From Vesta saturnalis (Eukaryota > Arthropoda > Insecta > Coleoptera > Lampyridae), in contig JARFJB010000403.1 of the NCBI GenBank assembly GCA_036346205.1, positions 1 through 64,000 of the forward strand: a stretch of DNA of 64,000 nt. Direction: 5' to 3'. The position numbers and the translations under genes were made by a program. Positions 45,849 to 55,800 of this stretch are shown here, piece by piece (the first letter of the stretch is position 1; each line of letters opens with the position of its first letter). Below the pieces are notes generated by a model that was given only the letters and a program-made list of their open reading frames with translations, searched no databases and had not been told where the DNA came from.

Positions 45849-46173
45849 CTTGGCAGAAAAGCAACTTGTCTTGTGATTTTTCTGTCGCAAGTGTGTGGAC
45901 GTTCAGAAATTCTGCGACAGCGATTTTTTCGATTATTAAATCGCGAGACTGTAAATCGCAAGTGGAGCCTACCTTATAGCTTTCTTACTTTTTATTTATG
46001 ATTAATTTTTCAAATTTTACACTATTTAAGAAATAGTGTCGTATGCTACACTTTTCCCGGACACCAATAGTTTCTTATGTCTTTATGATAACGTGATAAC
46101 TCGTTAAAAAGGTTGTGTTTTATATCATAAATTTAACTTTAAAGATTTTATTTTTAAGATACAGAATACTTAT

Positions 46174-46676
<503 letters not shown>

Positions 46677-46679
<3 letters not shown>

Positions 46680-46971
46680 ACATGCTTGAAAAATACAATA
46701 TAATTTACAAAAGGCCAGGAAAACAGAAAAGTATTTACTTATTACGCCGTTTCCGCATTTTCAGTTTTCGTCGTTGGTTACTTTATGGCTTTCTTACTTT
46801 TCATTTATGATTAGATTTTTCAAATTTGACACTATTTAAGAAATAGTGTCGTATGCTACTTTTCAGGACACCTATAGTTTCTTATTTCTTTATGATAATG
46901 TGATAACTCGTTAAAAAGGTTGTGTTTTATATCATAAATTTAGCTTTAAAGATTTTATTTTTAAGATATTG
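46677..46971 (+). repeat. Y block copy 3
   Basis: Full-length Y block directly following (TA)n; followed by (TA)n at 46980-47010. Same orientation as copies 1 and 2. Confidence 0.9.
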
Positions 46972-46976
46972 TATAC

Positions 46977-47016
<40 letters not shown>

Positions 47017-47182
47017 TATTATAAATAAATTTTAGATAACTTTATTAAAGTGACTGCTAGTACACATCAAGGAGAAACAACCCGAAATCCATTTTTAATT
47101 TTTAAAAGTGTTCAACTCAAATAACCCGGATGTTAAAGTCGCCGAATATATGTAAAGGCAGGCGCAGTTAGGTGGAGGTAGG

Positions 47183-47217
47183 TCATTCCGAGACGAGATT
47201 CCTAACTGAACGGACGT
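47183..47217 (+). promoter_or_regulatory. Inr plus DPE core promoter of the retroelement
   Basis: TCATTC (47183-47188) fits the insect initiator TCA(G/T)T(C/T) with A+1 at 47185. GGACGT (47212-47217) falls exactly at +28 to +33 and fits the downstream promoter element RGWYV. Jockey-family elements are known to use such internal TATA-less promoters. The spacing match is seen directly; activity is inferred. Confidence 0.68.
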
Positions 47218-47331
47218 ACAGATAGAGATCTCACAGAATTAAATTCGCGCGCGCTCTCAGAGCAACCCCTTTAATTTTTTCCTCTGCGAACCGGGTTTGT
47301 GTTGTTTTCACCACGCAAATCCGGTTTCAAT

Positions 47332-48708
47332 ATGAGTGAAAACGACAGCGATTCCGATTGCGACGTAGCCATAACAATGGTAGAAGCACTAAAACTACAA
47401 AATAGTGCTCTCGAACTCCGAATAGAAAACCAAAACTCCACGGCTCGTCTACAAGAGATACACATAAACCAATTAGAAAGAGACGTCGAAGAATTAAAGC
47501 AAACAATAGAACACCTAACACTTCAGCTTAAAATCCAGCAACAAAACACATACACGACGATGGAAACATCCACCTCATCACCACACGCCGCGGAACCCGC
47601 AGAATCCGAGCCTGATGACCACCAGCGAAGAAAAAAGAAAAAGAAGCGAAGCGGAAAACCGAGAAAATAAGAACAAAGTACCTCTTCAAACCAGACACCC
47701 GAAGACGAGACAGTAACTGGCACGCCGTCACCAGAACATGAAAGCGAAGAAGATGCCCCCTCCGATGAAGACGGATTCACACCCGTACCCATAAGAGGAG
47801 GCATCAAACGACAAAGGGTCGAAGCGGAAACGCAAAGACCTGACACCCCACAAGAGAAGGGAGAACGCATCCCACCGATCATCATACACCACCAAGGCGA
47901 CTACACAAAAACGATACTAAAACTAACAGAACTAAACATCCACCCAACAACAACAAATACAATCAAGGACGGGGTTAAAATAAATCTAAACACCTCCGAC
48001 GAATACAGGGCGGCCACAACGACCCTCGGCAGCATAGGCATTCCATTCAATACTTACCTGCTGGAAGCAGCAAAACCAATCAAAGCAGTTATAAAAGGAA
48101 TCCCACAAGACGACAACATCATCCCGTTTATCGACCAATACTTAAAATCCATGGGCTTCGTTATCCAAAAAATAAACCGAATGTACGCAGGACCGGACAA
48201 AAGAAAGACGAGTATGATCCTGGTCAACCTGGCGAGGACAGAGAGGGCGAAGGAGATATTCGAACTTCGTACCATAGGATACCTTAAGATACGAGTGGAA
48301 ACACCCCACAGAAGAAGCGGCATAGGGCAATGCTACAATTGCCAAAGATTCGGGCACACGACGAGCGGCTGCCACGCACCATCAAGATGTGTGAAATGCG
48401 GGGATTCGCATCACACAAATCAATGCACACTTACGAGGGAATCCGGCAGGTCCATAAGATGCTGCAATTGTCAAGGAGAACACACGGAAAACTACCGGGG
48501 GTGCCTGGCACATCCCATATACGGCAAACCAAACAACCAATACAATACTAACAGACCGTCTACATCTGACATAACGCAAACAAGACCCACAGATAACAAT
48601 ATCACACACACACAAATAACAGCAAAACATACGACAATAAACACAGAGGACGCAGACTTCGCATTAGTCATGAAAATAGTAAGGGCACTACGTGCCGAAA
48701 ATCCATAA
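47332..48708 (+). pseudogene. Gag-like ORF1 of Jockey-type element, one in-frame stop
   Basis: MSENDSDSDCDVAITMVEAL starts a 458-codon frame interrupted only by TAA at 47668-47670. In order: a coiled-coil-like Leu/Gln-rich N-terminus (about 47370-47545), a basic stretch (RRKKKKKRSGKPRK), an acidic linker, a PRE_C2HC/RRM-like domain (AAKPIKAVIKGIPQDDNIIP, about 48065), then three CCHC-type knuckles (CYNCQRFGHTTSGC, CVKCGDSHHTNQC, CCNCQGEHTENYRGC; 48330-48510). Such proteins bind RNA and package the retroelement transcript. The single stop is the only visible lesion. Confidence 0.85.
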
Positions 48709-49005
48709 CACCATACCACAACAAAACAGACGAAGGTATAAAGGAACATATCCCACCGTACCATAACAAATCAATAAAATCGATCGAAAGGTGGAGAAAA
48801 ATGAGCAATGAAGCCAAAGAACCTTTTCGATATTTGGCGCAAAATGCTCCTCGACGTCCACGTCGATCGGTATATCGTGGTCGTTATATTATCGTTAAGA
48901 GCTACAGATTAAAAAATAAGAGTAAAGGTAAAAATCATGGCGCAAAATCAAAAACAAGAAGGCAGCAGTCAATTACACTTAGATATCATGCTAGAACAAG
49001 AGAAG

Positions 49006-49007
<2 letters not shown>

Positions 49008-49072
<65 letters not shown>
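49008..49072. repeat. (TA)n microsatellite
   Basis: 65 bp of TA between X copy 1 and Y copy 4. Confidence 0.93.
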
Positions 49073-49074
<2 letters not shown>

Positions 49075-49255
49075 ATTTCTTACTTTTTATTTATAATTAG
49101 ATTTTTCAAATTCTACAATATTTAAGAAATAGTGTCCTATGCTACACTTTTGCAGGACACCAATAGTTTCATATTTCTTTGTGATAATATGACAACTCGT
49201 TAAACAAGGTTGTGTTTTATATCATAAATTTAGCTTTAAAGATTTTATTTTTAAG

Positions 49256-49303
<48 letters not shown>
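49073..49303 (+). repeat. Y block copy 4 (5'-truncated) plus (TA)n
   Basis: Starts within Y at ggatttcttactttttattt, lacking the first 100 bp or so, and ends ttaagatatt at 49260 followed by (TA)n to 49303. This closes the first X/Y cluster. Confidence 0.85.
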
Positions 49304-49309
<6 letters not shown>

Positions 49310-49734
49310 TTATTACTTCCAAAATAGGTATCTAACATTCGTTGTCACTTTATATATAACCCAACCACTTCCACTTTTGGAAGTCACAACGTTCACTTAA
49401 TATTTTTTGATTTTCTAGTTATAGATGGCGTATTCTATGATTTTTGAAAAAAAATGTTGGAAGCCACTTTGACATTTTATACATACAAAATGGTTTTTTA
49501 GTTCCATTGTACATAGTTGGCGCTAGTGTCGTTTTATATATCGTTGGCTTAAGATACAGTTACCATGTGTTTTTGTTGCTTCTGCGAAGTGGCAACACCG
49601 TTTAAATTGAAAATATCGCTACGAAGTATAATTTTGCTTTGTATAGTCTACGTATGAACTATCTTAGGTTAAATTTAATTTATTTAACGTAAGGGTACTA
49701 TTTTTGATGCGTTAGATCAGTGAAGTTGTTTCAA
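49304..49734. other. possible 5' region of the zinc-finger gene
   Basis: Non-repetitive by comparison with the rest of the window. No coding region. It could hold the promoter of the gene remains that follow, but no core promoter element can be named with confidence. Confidence 0.3.
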
Positions 49735-50548
49735 GATGAATAGCAGAAGTTAAAGAATTCTAAGCTTGGCATTAAACAAAGGTAAGTGTAAAGTTTGTTG
49801 ATATTTTTGTATAGCTCTATTTAGCTTTTACCGCGTTTTACGCATTGAGATTCCTATCTTAATGGTTTTACGTAGTTAACTTTATATCATAACCCTCATT
49901 ACAAATGAAATTATCATCGCGCCATAAGATTGAAGATTATATCCTATTTGTAATACTCTATACATAAAACGTGTATCAATTTTTTATATTTTTTTTTTAA
50001 ATTGCAATATTTTACTCAAATACAATTAATTTTTAACACTTACATCAATTGAATTATCTTAATTAGGAAATATGAAATAAAATATAGGTGGTTTTAATTA
50101 CAATGTAAAGCAAAAATTTTAAATCTACATTTTTCTTACAGAACCTGTAATCGAAAAAGAGACTGCACTACAAGGTAGCATATTTGCTAAATCCAAGACA
50201 AGAGAAAAAAAAATATGTAGTAGACAATTTTAAAAAGACATGTGTAAGTATTAAAACCACTTGTTCTAAGAAAAAATATAGATATATAGTTGGTTAAAAA
50301 GACTCTTGTGATTAGAATGAGAATTGTTTTGATAATCTATATAATCGTATGTTAATTAAATTTTGTATTTTTAAAAGAAACTGTCAAAATAAGTCGAAAT
50401 CTTTACAAGTTAGAGACGAAAGTTGTTGATTTTTTACATGTCAGAGACGACTGTACCTTCTTCCCATTGGATTACAATAAGCGATGTTGTCATAGTAATG
50501 ATTTCAAAGGTAACGAGAATTTCTGTAATCGAAATATTTGCATCTAAT
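49735..50548 (+). other. candidate small 5' exons of the zinc-finger gene
   Basis: Three weakly supported exon-like stretches: 49735-49781 ending AAAG|GTAAGTG; 50151-50241 after TTTCTTACAG and before GTAAGTATT; and an open run at about 50393-50548 (NLYKLETKVVDFLHVRDDCT, FFPLDYNKRCCHSNDFKG). Splice signals are good but the reading frames contain stops in some joins and no domain is recognised. Confidence 0.3.
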
Positions 50549-50783
50549 TAATTAATATATTTGCATTAACAAATAAATTATATAACATTACGTCCAAAGT
50601 ACGGGTTTCACTGGCTCCAGAATATATCCTTCTGTCGCCAGTAAAAACCCTTTTTACCTTGCTAGTATAGTCCAAATGCAACAAAGAAATAAAATATGTA
50701 AAATATGTCTATTTCATCCCTCTTAAACTGAAGTTGTCTATGTTGAATTGAAATTAAAGTACTGATCGTTATGAAAACATATC

Positions 50784-51702
50784 TAACAATATTGTTAATG
50801 AAAAAGATCGATATAGTAATAGCAGTTGCAGTTTTAGTATTATATCAGAATCAGATATAATTAATAATGAGCAAAAACTTGGTGAACAGATTAATTGCGA
50901 CAATTCTCATATATTACTTGACAATCAAGAACAAAATACAGAAAACTGTAACAGCAGTTGTAGTTGTAGTATTATACCAGAATCAGAAGTAAATAATGTA
51001 AATTACAAAATTAATGATAGCTTACAGTGTAATCTAGATAATCCACCAATCGTACAAAATAATTCAGGAAATTGCAGTAAAAGTAATTACAGTTTTAACA
51101 TCATTTCAGAACCAGAATAGCTTAGTAATAATGAAAACCACAATGTTAACATACTGAGCACTAATTTAGTCGATTCTACCATAACCATATTGCACTACAA
51201 TAAAGATAAACAAACTGAAGAAATATTTAATCACAGCAACTATAGTTCAGAACTAGTACATCATATTACTAAAGATGATTGTAATACACAGTGTAATTTA
51301 GATAGCCTTACCACCATACATCATGTTCCAAGTAAAGCATGTAAGGTGGAGTATAATGACACCAATTGCAGTGTTATATCAGAATCAATATTTGACCATG
51401 CAAAGGATAAAGATTATGTATTAAACGACTTTGAAAACACTGCTAGTTTGTCTGCTTCATCCCTCAGTGATGATGAGTATTTAATTGTACCAAAACAAAA
51501 ACATATTATATTGAGTAAACCAACATTAAAAAATATTCAGGTGAGGTTTTTATTTGATTATCTCTATTTTTAAATTTAACTTAACTTTTTAGCATCAACA
51601 CTCCCAAGAAAAATTGGTAAGATGTAAATTTTGCGGAGAGGATATTCAAACAAAAAACTTTATGAGGCACTTACAAAGACACCACTCTCAGGAAAAGAAA
51701 TA
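50784..51702 (+). pseudogene. repeat-rich protein with C-terminal C2H2 finger, broken
   Basis: An Asn/Ser-rich exon from about 50784 to 51540 contains degenerate repeats of about 45 residues, each starting like NSSCSFSIISES (also NSSCSCSIIPES, SNYSFNIISEPE, NDTNCSVISES). A TAG at 51118-51120 interrupts it. A phase-0 intron of 52 bp (GTGAGG ... CTTTTTAG, 51541-51592) joins in frame to LVRCKFCGEDIQTKNFMRHL then QRHHSQEKK, a C2H2 finger, stopping at 51702. A one-base shift would continue as KEIIQILQ. The RCKFC....KNF.RHL.RHH type occurs in a family of long insect proteins, some with tyrosine-recombinase-like parts. The C-terminal end of such a protein lies at 53331-53523. No TIRs; possibly a host or domesticated gene. 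Confidence 0.5.
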
Positions 51703-52239
51703 ATACAAATACTACAATGTAATTTCTAAACTAAACATTAAAAAGCAAGTAGGTAATAGATAGTATAGTAGTTACTAATAGTCTAATAGTTCTAAGTGTG
51801 AAACCAATTAAGTGATCATTTTATGTAAGATATAAATGTTTATTGCTCTTCTCACCTGCAATACTAACTTTTCAACCTCAAAATCACTTTGAAACCCATT
51901 GTTTCAGGTCTAGACTGCTAAAACTTTAAAATTTTGAATTTGATACCACAGATTTTTCACAAATGAACATTTACTGACATACATATTAGAGCCATTTTGT
52001 ATGTTTCTGTTCAGTACCGGTGTCACCAAAAACTGTTTACCATATTTTTAATGAATTCAGAATGTCAACACAAAAATATTGTTTATGATATGTTCAGAAG
52101 ATATTTTGCAGTATTCGTAGTTGCAGACTTCGTAAAACTATCTTTTATACAAAGTATAAAGTTTTTGTCAAAACAAACATTACAACTCTTACAAGATATG
52201 TACTAATTTTTCCAATACAATTAAGATGGTTATGGAAAA
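51703..52239. other. no gene seen
   Basis: AT-rich; probably intron or lost middle part of the zinc-finger gene plus arriving mariner-type sequence. A 69-codon open stretch at 51997-52206 shows no motif. Confidence 0.4.
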
Positions 52240-52740
52240 TCACTTCATTTTTCACACTAGCTACTTTATTTTCGATAACATTGCATTGCATGGATCTTGG
52301 TAGCCATGGAAAATAATAATTGCGTTACTAAGATACAAAGGTTTCCTACTTGTCAAAATAAACACATATTAAATTTGTCGTTTTCGCATTTAACTTGTTA
52401 TCAATTCTTGTATCAATTATGGATTATTCGACAAATGAATTAATTGATATGATATACGTGTTGGGTGAGGCTGAAAAACCCTTTATTGGCACACGAATCT
52501 ACAAAATGAAATATCCTGAACGTCGAATACTTACTACTGTTGGCTTGGAAAATTTGAGCATTTACTAAGACGCAATGTTGAATAATTATTGAATTACTGT
52601 TTCTCATTAATAAAAACTGTTAATATTCTCGCTTAGGTGGTTTGTTTTATTTCGTCGCAATTGTTTTCCATGGCTACCGCGATCCACAATAATGTTATAG
52701 TATCGTATGTAACGTAGCTAGTGTGAAAAATCGAAATTAC
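52240..52740. mobile_element. short non-autonomous mariner-like element
   Basis: Inverted arms: left (about 52240-52325) tttttcacactagctacttt ... tggtagccatggaaaa; right (about 52655-52735) ttttccatggctaccgcgat ... gtagctagtgtgaaaaa. Between them only the DUF4817-like start of a transposase survives (MDYSTNELIDMIYVLGEAEK, 52420) with a stop after about 50 codons. An internally deleted derivative of the long-TIR mariner group. Confidence 0.72.
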
Positions 52741-53330
52741 TCGAAAACTATCAAAGATAGATATAGGATATATTTGACAAAAATGATCGATTTTTAATCC
52801 CGAATAAAATGAAATAAAATATATAGGTGTGCAATTAAAAAAACTGATTTTTTAATTTGAGAATTTTCAAATTTGAATGGTTATAACAAACACCCTGTTG
52901 AGAAAATTAGAAATACTACTCGGTCTAAACGTTAGTATAATATCACTCATTTTCACACGAAATATCAATTTTTATTGTGAAATAACGGAACAATTGCCCA
53001 TTCATCAACCCACGAAAATGACCATAATAATCTTTAAACGCGAATATCTCAAGAACTAAAACTTTCAGCCAATCTGTTGTATGATAAAATATGTTTGTAT
53101 GGACACGTAGAATTAAAACTAAAATCAAATACGGGTGTTCTATTTAAAAATCATACTTTTTCACGTCCTGCTTTTCTGGCACCCTGTATAACTTCCAATA
53201 TTTAAAAAATGCACACTTCTTACCTCTACCCCATGGTCCATACAATATTTACACAAATAATTCTAGTTAAGCATAAACTTACTTTACTCTATCGTTGGGA
53301 CACCCTGTACTTTGTAAAACAGTTACTTAT
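52741..53330. other. mariner-type terminal sequence, no gene
   Basis: Contains several mariner-end-like phrases: aaacaccctgttg (about 52888), ggcaccctgtata (about 53179) and gttgggacaccctgta (about 53296-53311). Probably the outer part of a larger, decayed element that carries the short element inside it. No open reading frame of note. Confidence 0.45.
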
Positions 53331-53523
53331 GCACAACTTTTAGAATGGTCTAATCGTGATATTGCTGAAATTGAAAAAGAATTTAACCATTTCTTTAAAA
53401 ACGGTCTTGTCCTTCATCTGACAAAGTGAAGCAGTTTATTACAAAAGTCAAATCTAGTCGATCCATATCGGTAATCAAGTCAAAAATTCAACATTTAATC
53501 AAGTTAAAAAAAGAAGAAAATTA
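53331..53523 (+). pseudogene. C-terminal end of the zinc-finger-type gene
   Basis: Reads VTYAQLLEWSNRDIAEIEKE then FNHFFKNGLV, and after a frameshift at about 53403 PSSDKVKQFITKVKSSRSIS then VIKSKIQHLIKLKKEEN before TAG. The order W(S/T)..(E/D)...(I/V)...F..F......PS...(I/V)..(F/C)I......L..RS...IK..I.H.I..KK is the C-terminal pattern of the same long insect C2H2 proteins, so this is probably the other end of the gene at 50784-51702. The middle was lost or replaced by mariner sequence. An acceptor-like ttgtaaaacag precedes it. Confidence 0.45.
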
Positions 53524-53879
53524 GAATAATAATTTTATAACATAATAATAAGACTGTTTAAAATATTAAACAATAAAATTGTATTTTCTTTTTATGATTA
53601 TCTTTATGTTAAGTACCTATATGTATTTCTTATTATGTTATTATACATGAAAATATTGAATGGTCATATTTTTACTTATTAATCGTTATTATGTTACATT
53701 TTATATATTCATATTAACATGTTTACATTTCTCCATTGGTATTAAAAAATTTTAAATATACTGTATAGTTGTATTTTGTTCTCGTTAAATCTAATTAAAC
53801 TTGCTAATTTCATTTTCCTTAACCTAAGCTAAAATTCGTAATCCTCACCAATTTTTCATTCCTAATGTAAGTTTAAAAA
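53524..53879. other. no gene seen
   Basis: Very AT-rich 3' flank; AATAAA at about 53571. Confidence 0.5.
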
Positions 53880-54720
53880 TATATGGTGTCGAACAACACA
53901 TGACCTGACTTTCCAAGCTACAAAGTGAAAATTAAAAGAAATGAAATCATTGTAATGAGAACTTTTACCTTCCAACCTACATATACATATGTAGGTATAG
54001 AAGGTTATGCAATTGACTTTTTTTCAACTAACGCTAAATCCACTTAGCTCATTTTACAACGTTTAACCAAGATCGGCCATGTTGTCTGGATGTATGTTAG
54101 TATCCACGATAACTCCAGAACGAAAACACCTACGTACTTAAAATTTTGTGCTGAAAAACAATAATTTATGCCAGATAGACGTTTAAAACTTGATGTCATA
54201 TAGAGGTTAATAGACATCTACGAGTATATGCTAACTGAAAAAAAATTCCAAAGCCGCACGCTTCTATAAAAATATCGATAATACGGTTTAAACACGTAAA
54301 ATTATATTAATTAAATGTTTCGATTTATTTCGCTTTATACTAAGAAACTGTATAAAAAATTTATGTATAATTTAATTCTTTTTAAAAAAAAATGTACATA
54401 TCTTCTTATAAAATTAAGTTAAATTCTACCTTTTTTGCCGATAAATTACGCGTCGTATCAAAAATTGTATAGAACATAATTAATCCATATGTTTAAGGTC
54501 TATATATTGGTTATTACTCCCAAAATCTAATCAGCTCCAGGAGAAATGAAAACAAGCTTAAATACGAAATCTTAAGTACGTACACATAGGCATCATAGTC
54601 AATCTGCCGAAATTTTGTCAAACGTTGTAAAATGAGCTAATTCGATTTAGCAATAGTAAAAAAGTCGATCGCATAACCTTCGATACCTACATATGTACCT
54701 ATCTGTAGGTTGAAAATTAA
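53880..54720. repeat. dispersed foldback-type repeat, copy 2
   Basis: Long imperfect inverted arms at about 53965-54090 and 54610-54715. Both read ttcaacctac/ttccaacctac, the near-palindrome around catatg, (g/a)aaggttatgc, then gctaaat..a(c/a)ttagctcattttacaacgtt. The left flank from 53880 and internal blocks match copy 1 at 2578-3600, some in inverted order. No coding content. A non-autonomous foldback element is the best description. Confidence 0.72.
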
Positions 54721-54917
54721 AAATGACTAGCTAGTACAAAAAAATAGAAACGTCTATAATAATTAAAATTAGGTAAATAAGCTACGCAACAAAGTTATAT
54801 TTTATTATTTATAGTAAGTCCTTTAACACTTCCAGAAACTAGACAACTGCGCTAGAAGCAATAACGTATTTGTAATACCTAATATACCCGTATATTAGTG
54901 AAGTAATAAAGTAGTTG

Positions 54918-55075
54918 TATCACATAAAACTAATTTTACCTAATAAAAATTTCTTCCTCGTATGAAAGTATGCTAATGGGGCTTCTAACTTCATATATTA
55001 TATTTTACTTCAAAAATATTATTGCATACGAAGAAGAAATTTTTATTAGATAAAAATTAGTTTTATGTATACAAT
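54918..55075. repeat. small inverted-repeat element
   Basis: The left arm (about 54922-54970, cataaaactaattttaccta ... cctcgtatgaaagtat) and right arm (about 55024-55072) are near-perfect reverse complements around a 53-bp centre. Miniature element or hairpin. Confidence 0.75.
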
Positions 55076-55099
55076 TATTATCTACTATATAATATTAGG

Positions 55100-55106
<7 letters not shown>

Positions 55107-55138
<32 letters not shown>
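55107..55138. repeat. (TA)n microsatellite
   Basis: 32 bp of TA adjoining the left end of the Penelope-like element; perhaps the right half (58070-58137) is the same tract split by the insertion. Confidence 0.9.
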
Positions 55139-55144
<6 letters not shown>

Positions 55145-55207
55145 TTTCTCTCTTCTCTTTCTTCACTATGGTACGTGTGTCAATAAAACGAACTACAAAC
55201 TTCAACA

Positions 55208-55257
55208 TTTTCCATATATTTCGAATACGGTTGTATTCATCGTCAGTGGAATTTAAC
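55208..55257 (-). ncRNA. hammerhead-ribozyme-like motif (inverted terminal copy)
   Basis: Reverse-complement copy of the motif described at 57922-57971, lying in the inverted left terminal block. Same stem II and stem I sequences. Confidence 0.35.
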
Positions 55258-55800
55258 AATAAAAGAACTAAAATTAATATTAAAATTGACAATTATGACA
55301 AATAATGTACAAGGTTACTATTTTAAATTTTCCAACATATTATTATAATTTATGGGTAAGCTTTCTAAATCTTTTTACTGTTACAAGAAATTTTGTTATT
55401 AATTTTATATGTAACATTTCTAAAATTAAACGTTTTTTAAATTTGATTCTACATCTAAAATTTTGTGTTATCATATTGAAAGATGTGTCCTAAATCGTTT
55501 GAATGTTTAGCCAAAGCAGTACTTTTAGGTTTAACACGAACATCAGATTTATGTTGTGTTAATCTATTTTTTAAAGGTTGTAAAGTTGTTCCTATGTAAA
55601 CTTTATCACAAGAATCACAAGGAATTTGGTAAATAGTGTTAGTTAATAAATTTTAGATGTAGAATCAAATTTAAAAAACGTTTAATTTTAGAAATGTTAC
55701 ATATAAAATTAATAACAAAATGAACCGAATTTAAAAAAATTCAATTACAGTTTTATAAAGGAGTCCTTAATATTTCAATTACGGATACTTCTAAAATAAT

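Larger units (their letters stand above)
42746..45973. mobile_element. PIF/Harbinger DNA transposon with TTA duplication
   Basis: 3228 bp between TTA (42743-42745) and TTA (45974-45976). The left end reads AGGCTAGGCCTCCACTTGCG and the right end, read inward, GGTAGGCTCCACTTGCGATT. Other Y copies show the uninterrupted site as ggttactttatggc. A three-base T.A duplication, a DDE_Tnp_4 transposase and a MADF-type partner protein are the hallmarks of PIF/Harbinger. A second copy of tccacttgcga lies at 42838, with further agcgac/tcgcgc motifs to 42975, perhaps protein-binding sites. Confidence 0.92.
42645..46160 (+). repeat. Y block copy 1, split by a Harbinger insertion
   Basis: Y is a block of about 300 bp beginning cgaacatgcttgaaaaatac and ending tttaagata(t/c) before the next (TA)n. 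It contains gtgccagga, gttttcgtcgttggttac, aagaaatagtgtc and ggttgtgttttatatcata. Copy 1 consists of 42645-42742 and 45974-46160; the 3.2 kb PIF/Harbinger element lies between. Y has no coding potential. Confidence 0.85.
47177..48788 (+). mobile_element. ORF1-only Jockey-like non-LTR insertion
   Basis: Bounded by AGGTGGA at 47170-47176 and 48789-48795. X copies 2 and 3 show the empty site with a single AGGTGGA. It has an apparent internal promoter at the 5' end, a Gag-like ORF1, and a short 3' tail containing aatcaataaaatcgatcga. There is no endonuclease or reverse transcriptase, so mobilisation must have been in trans, or ORF2 was lost before insertion. Confidence 0.82.
47011..49007 (+). repeat. 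X block copy 1, split by an ORF1-only retroelement
   Basis: X is a block of about 370 bp running from ttttagataactttattaaa through aaggcaggcgcagttaggtgga, gaaaaatgagcaatgaagcc, ctcctcgacgtccacgtcga to atcatgctagaacaagagaa, then (TA)n. Copy 1 is interrupted at 47177-48788. One frame of X is open (NEAKEPFRYLAQNAPRRPRR) with many Arg and Tyr, but it has no start of its own or known domain. Confidence 0.85.

Noticed and set aside
47327..48764. Several minus-strand ORFs opposite the Jockey-type ORF1
   Set aside because: Shadows of the plus-strand frame, which has zinc knuckles and only one stop.
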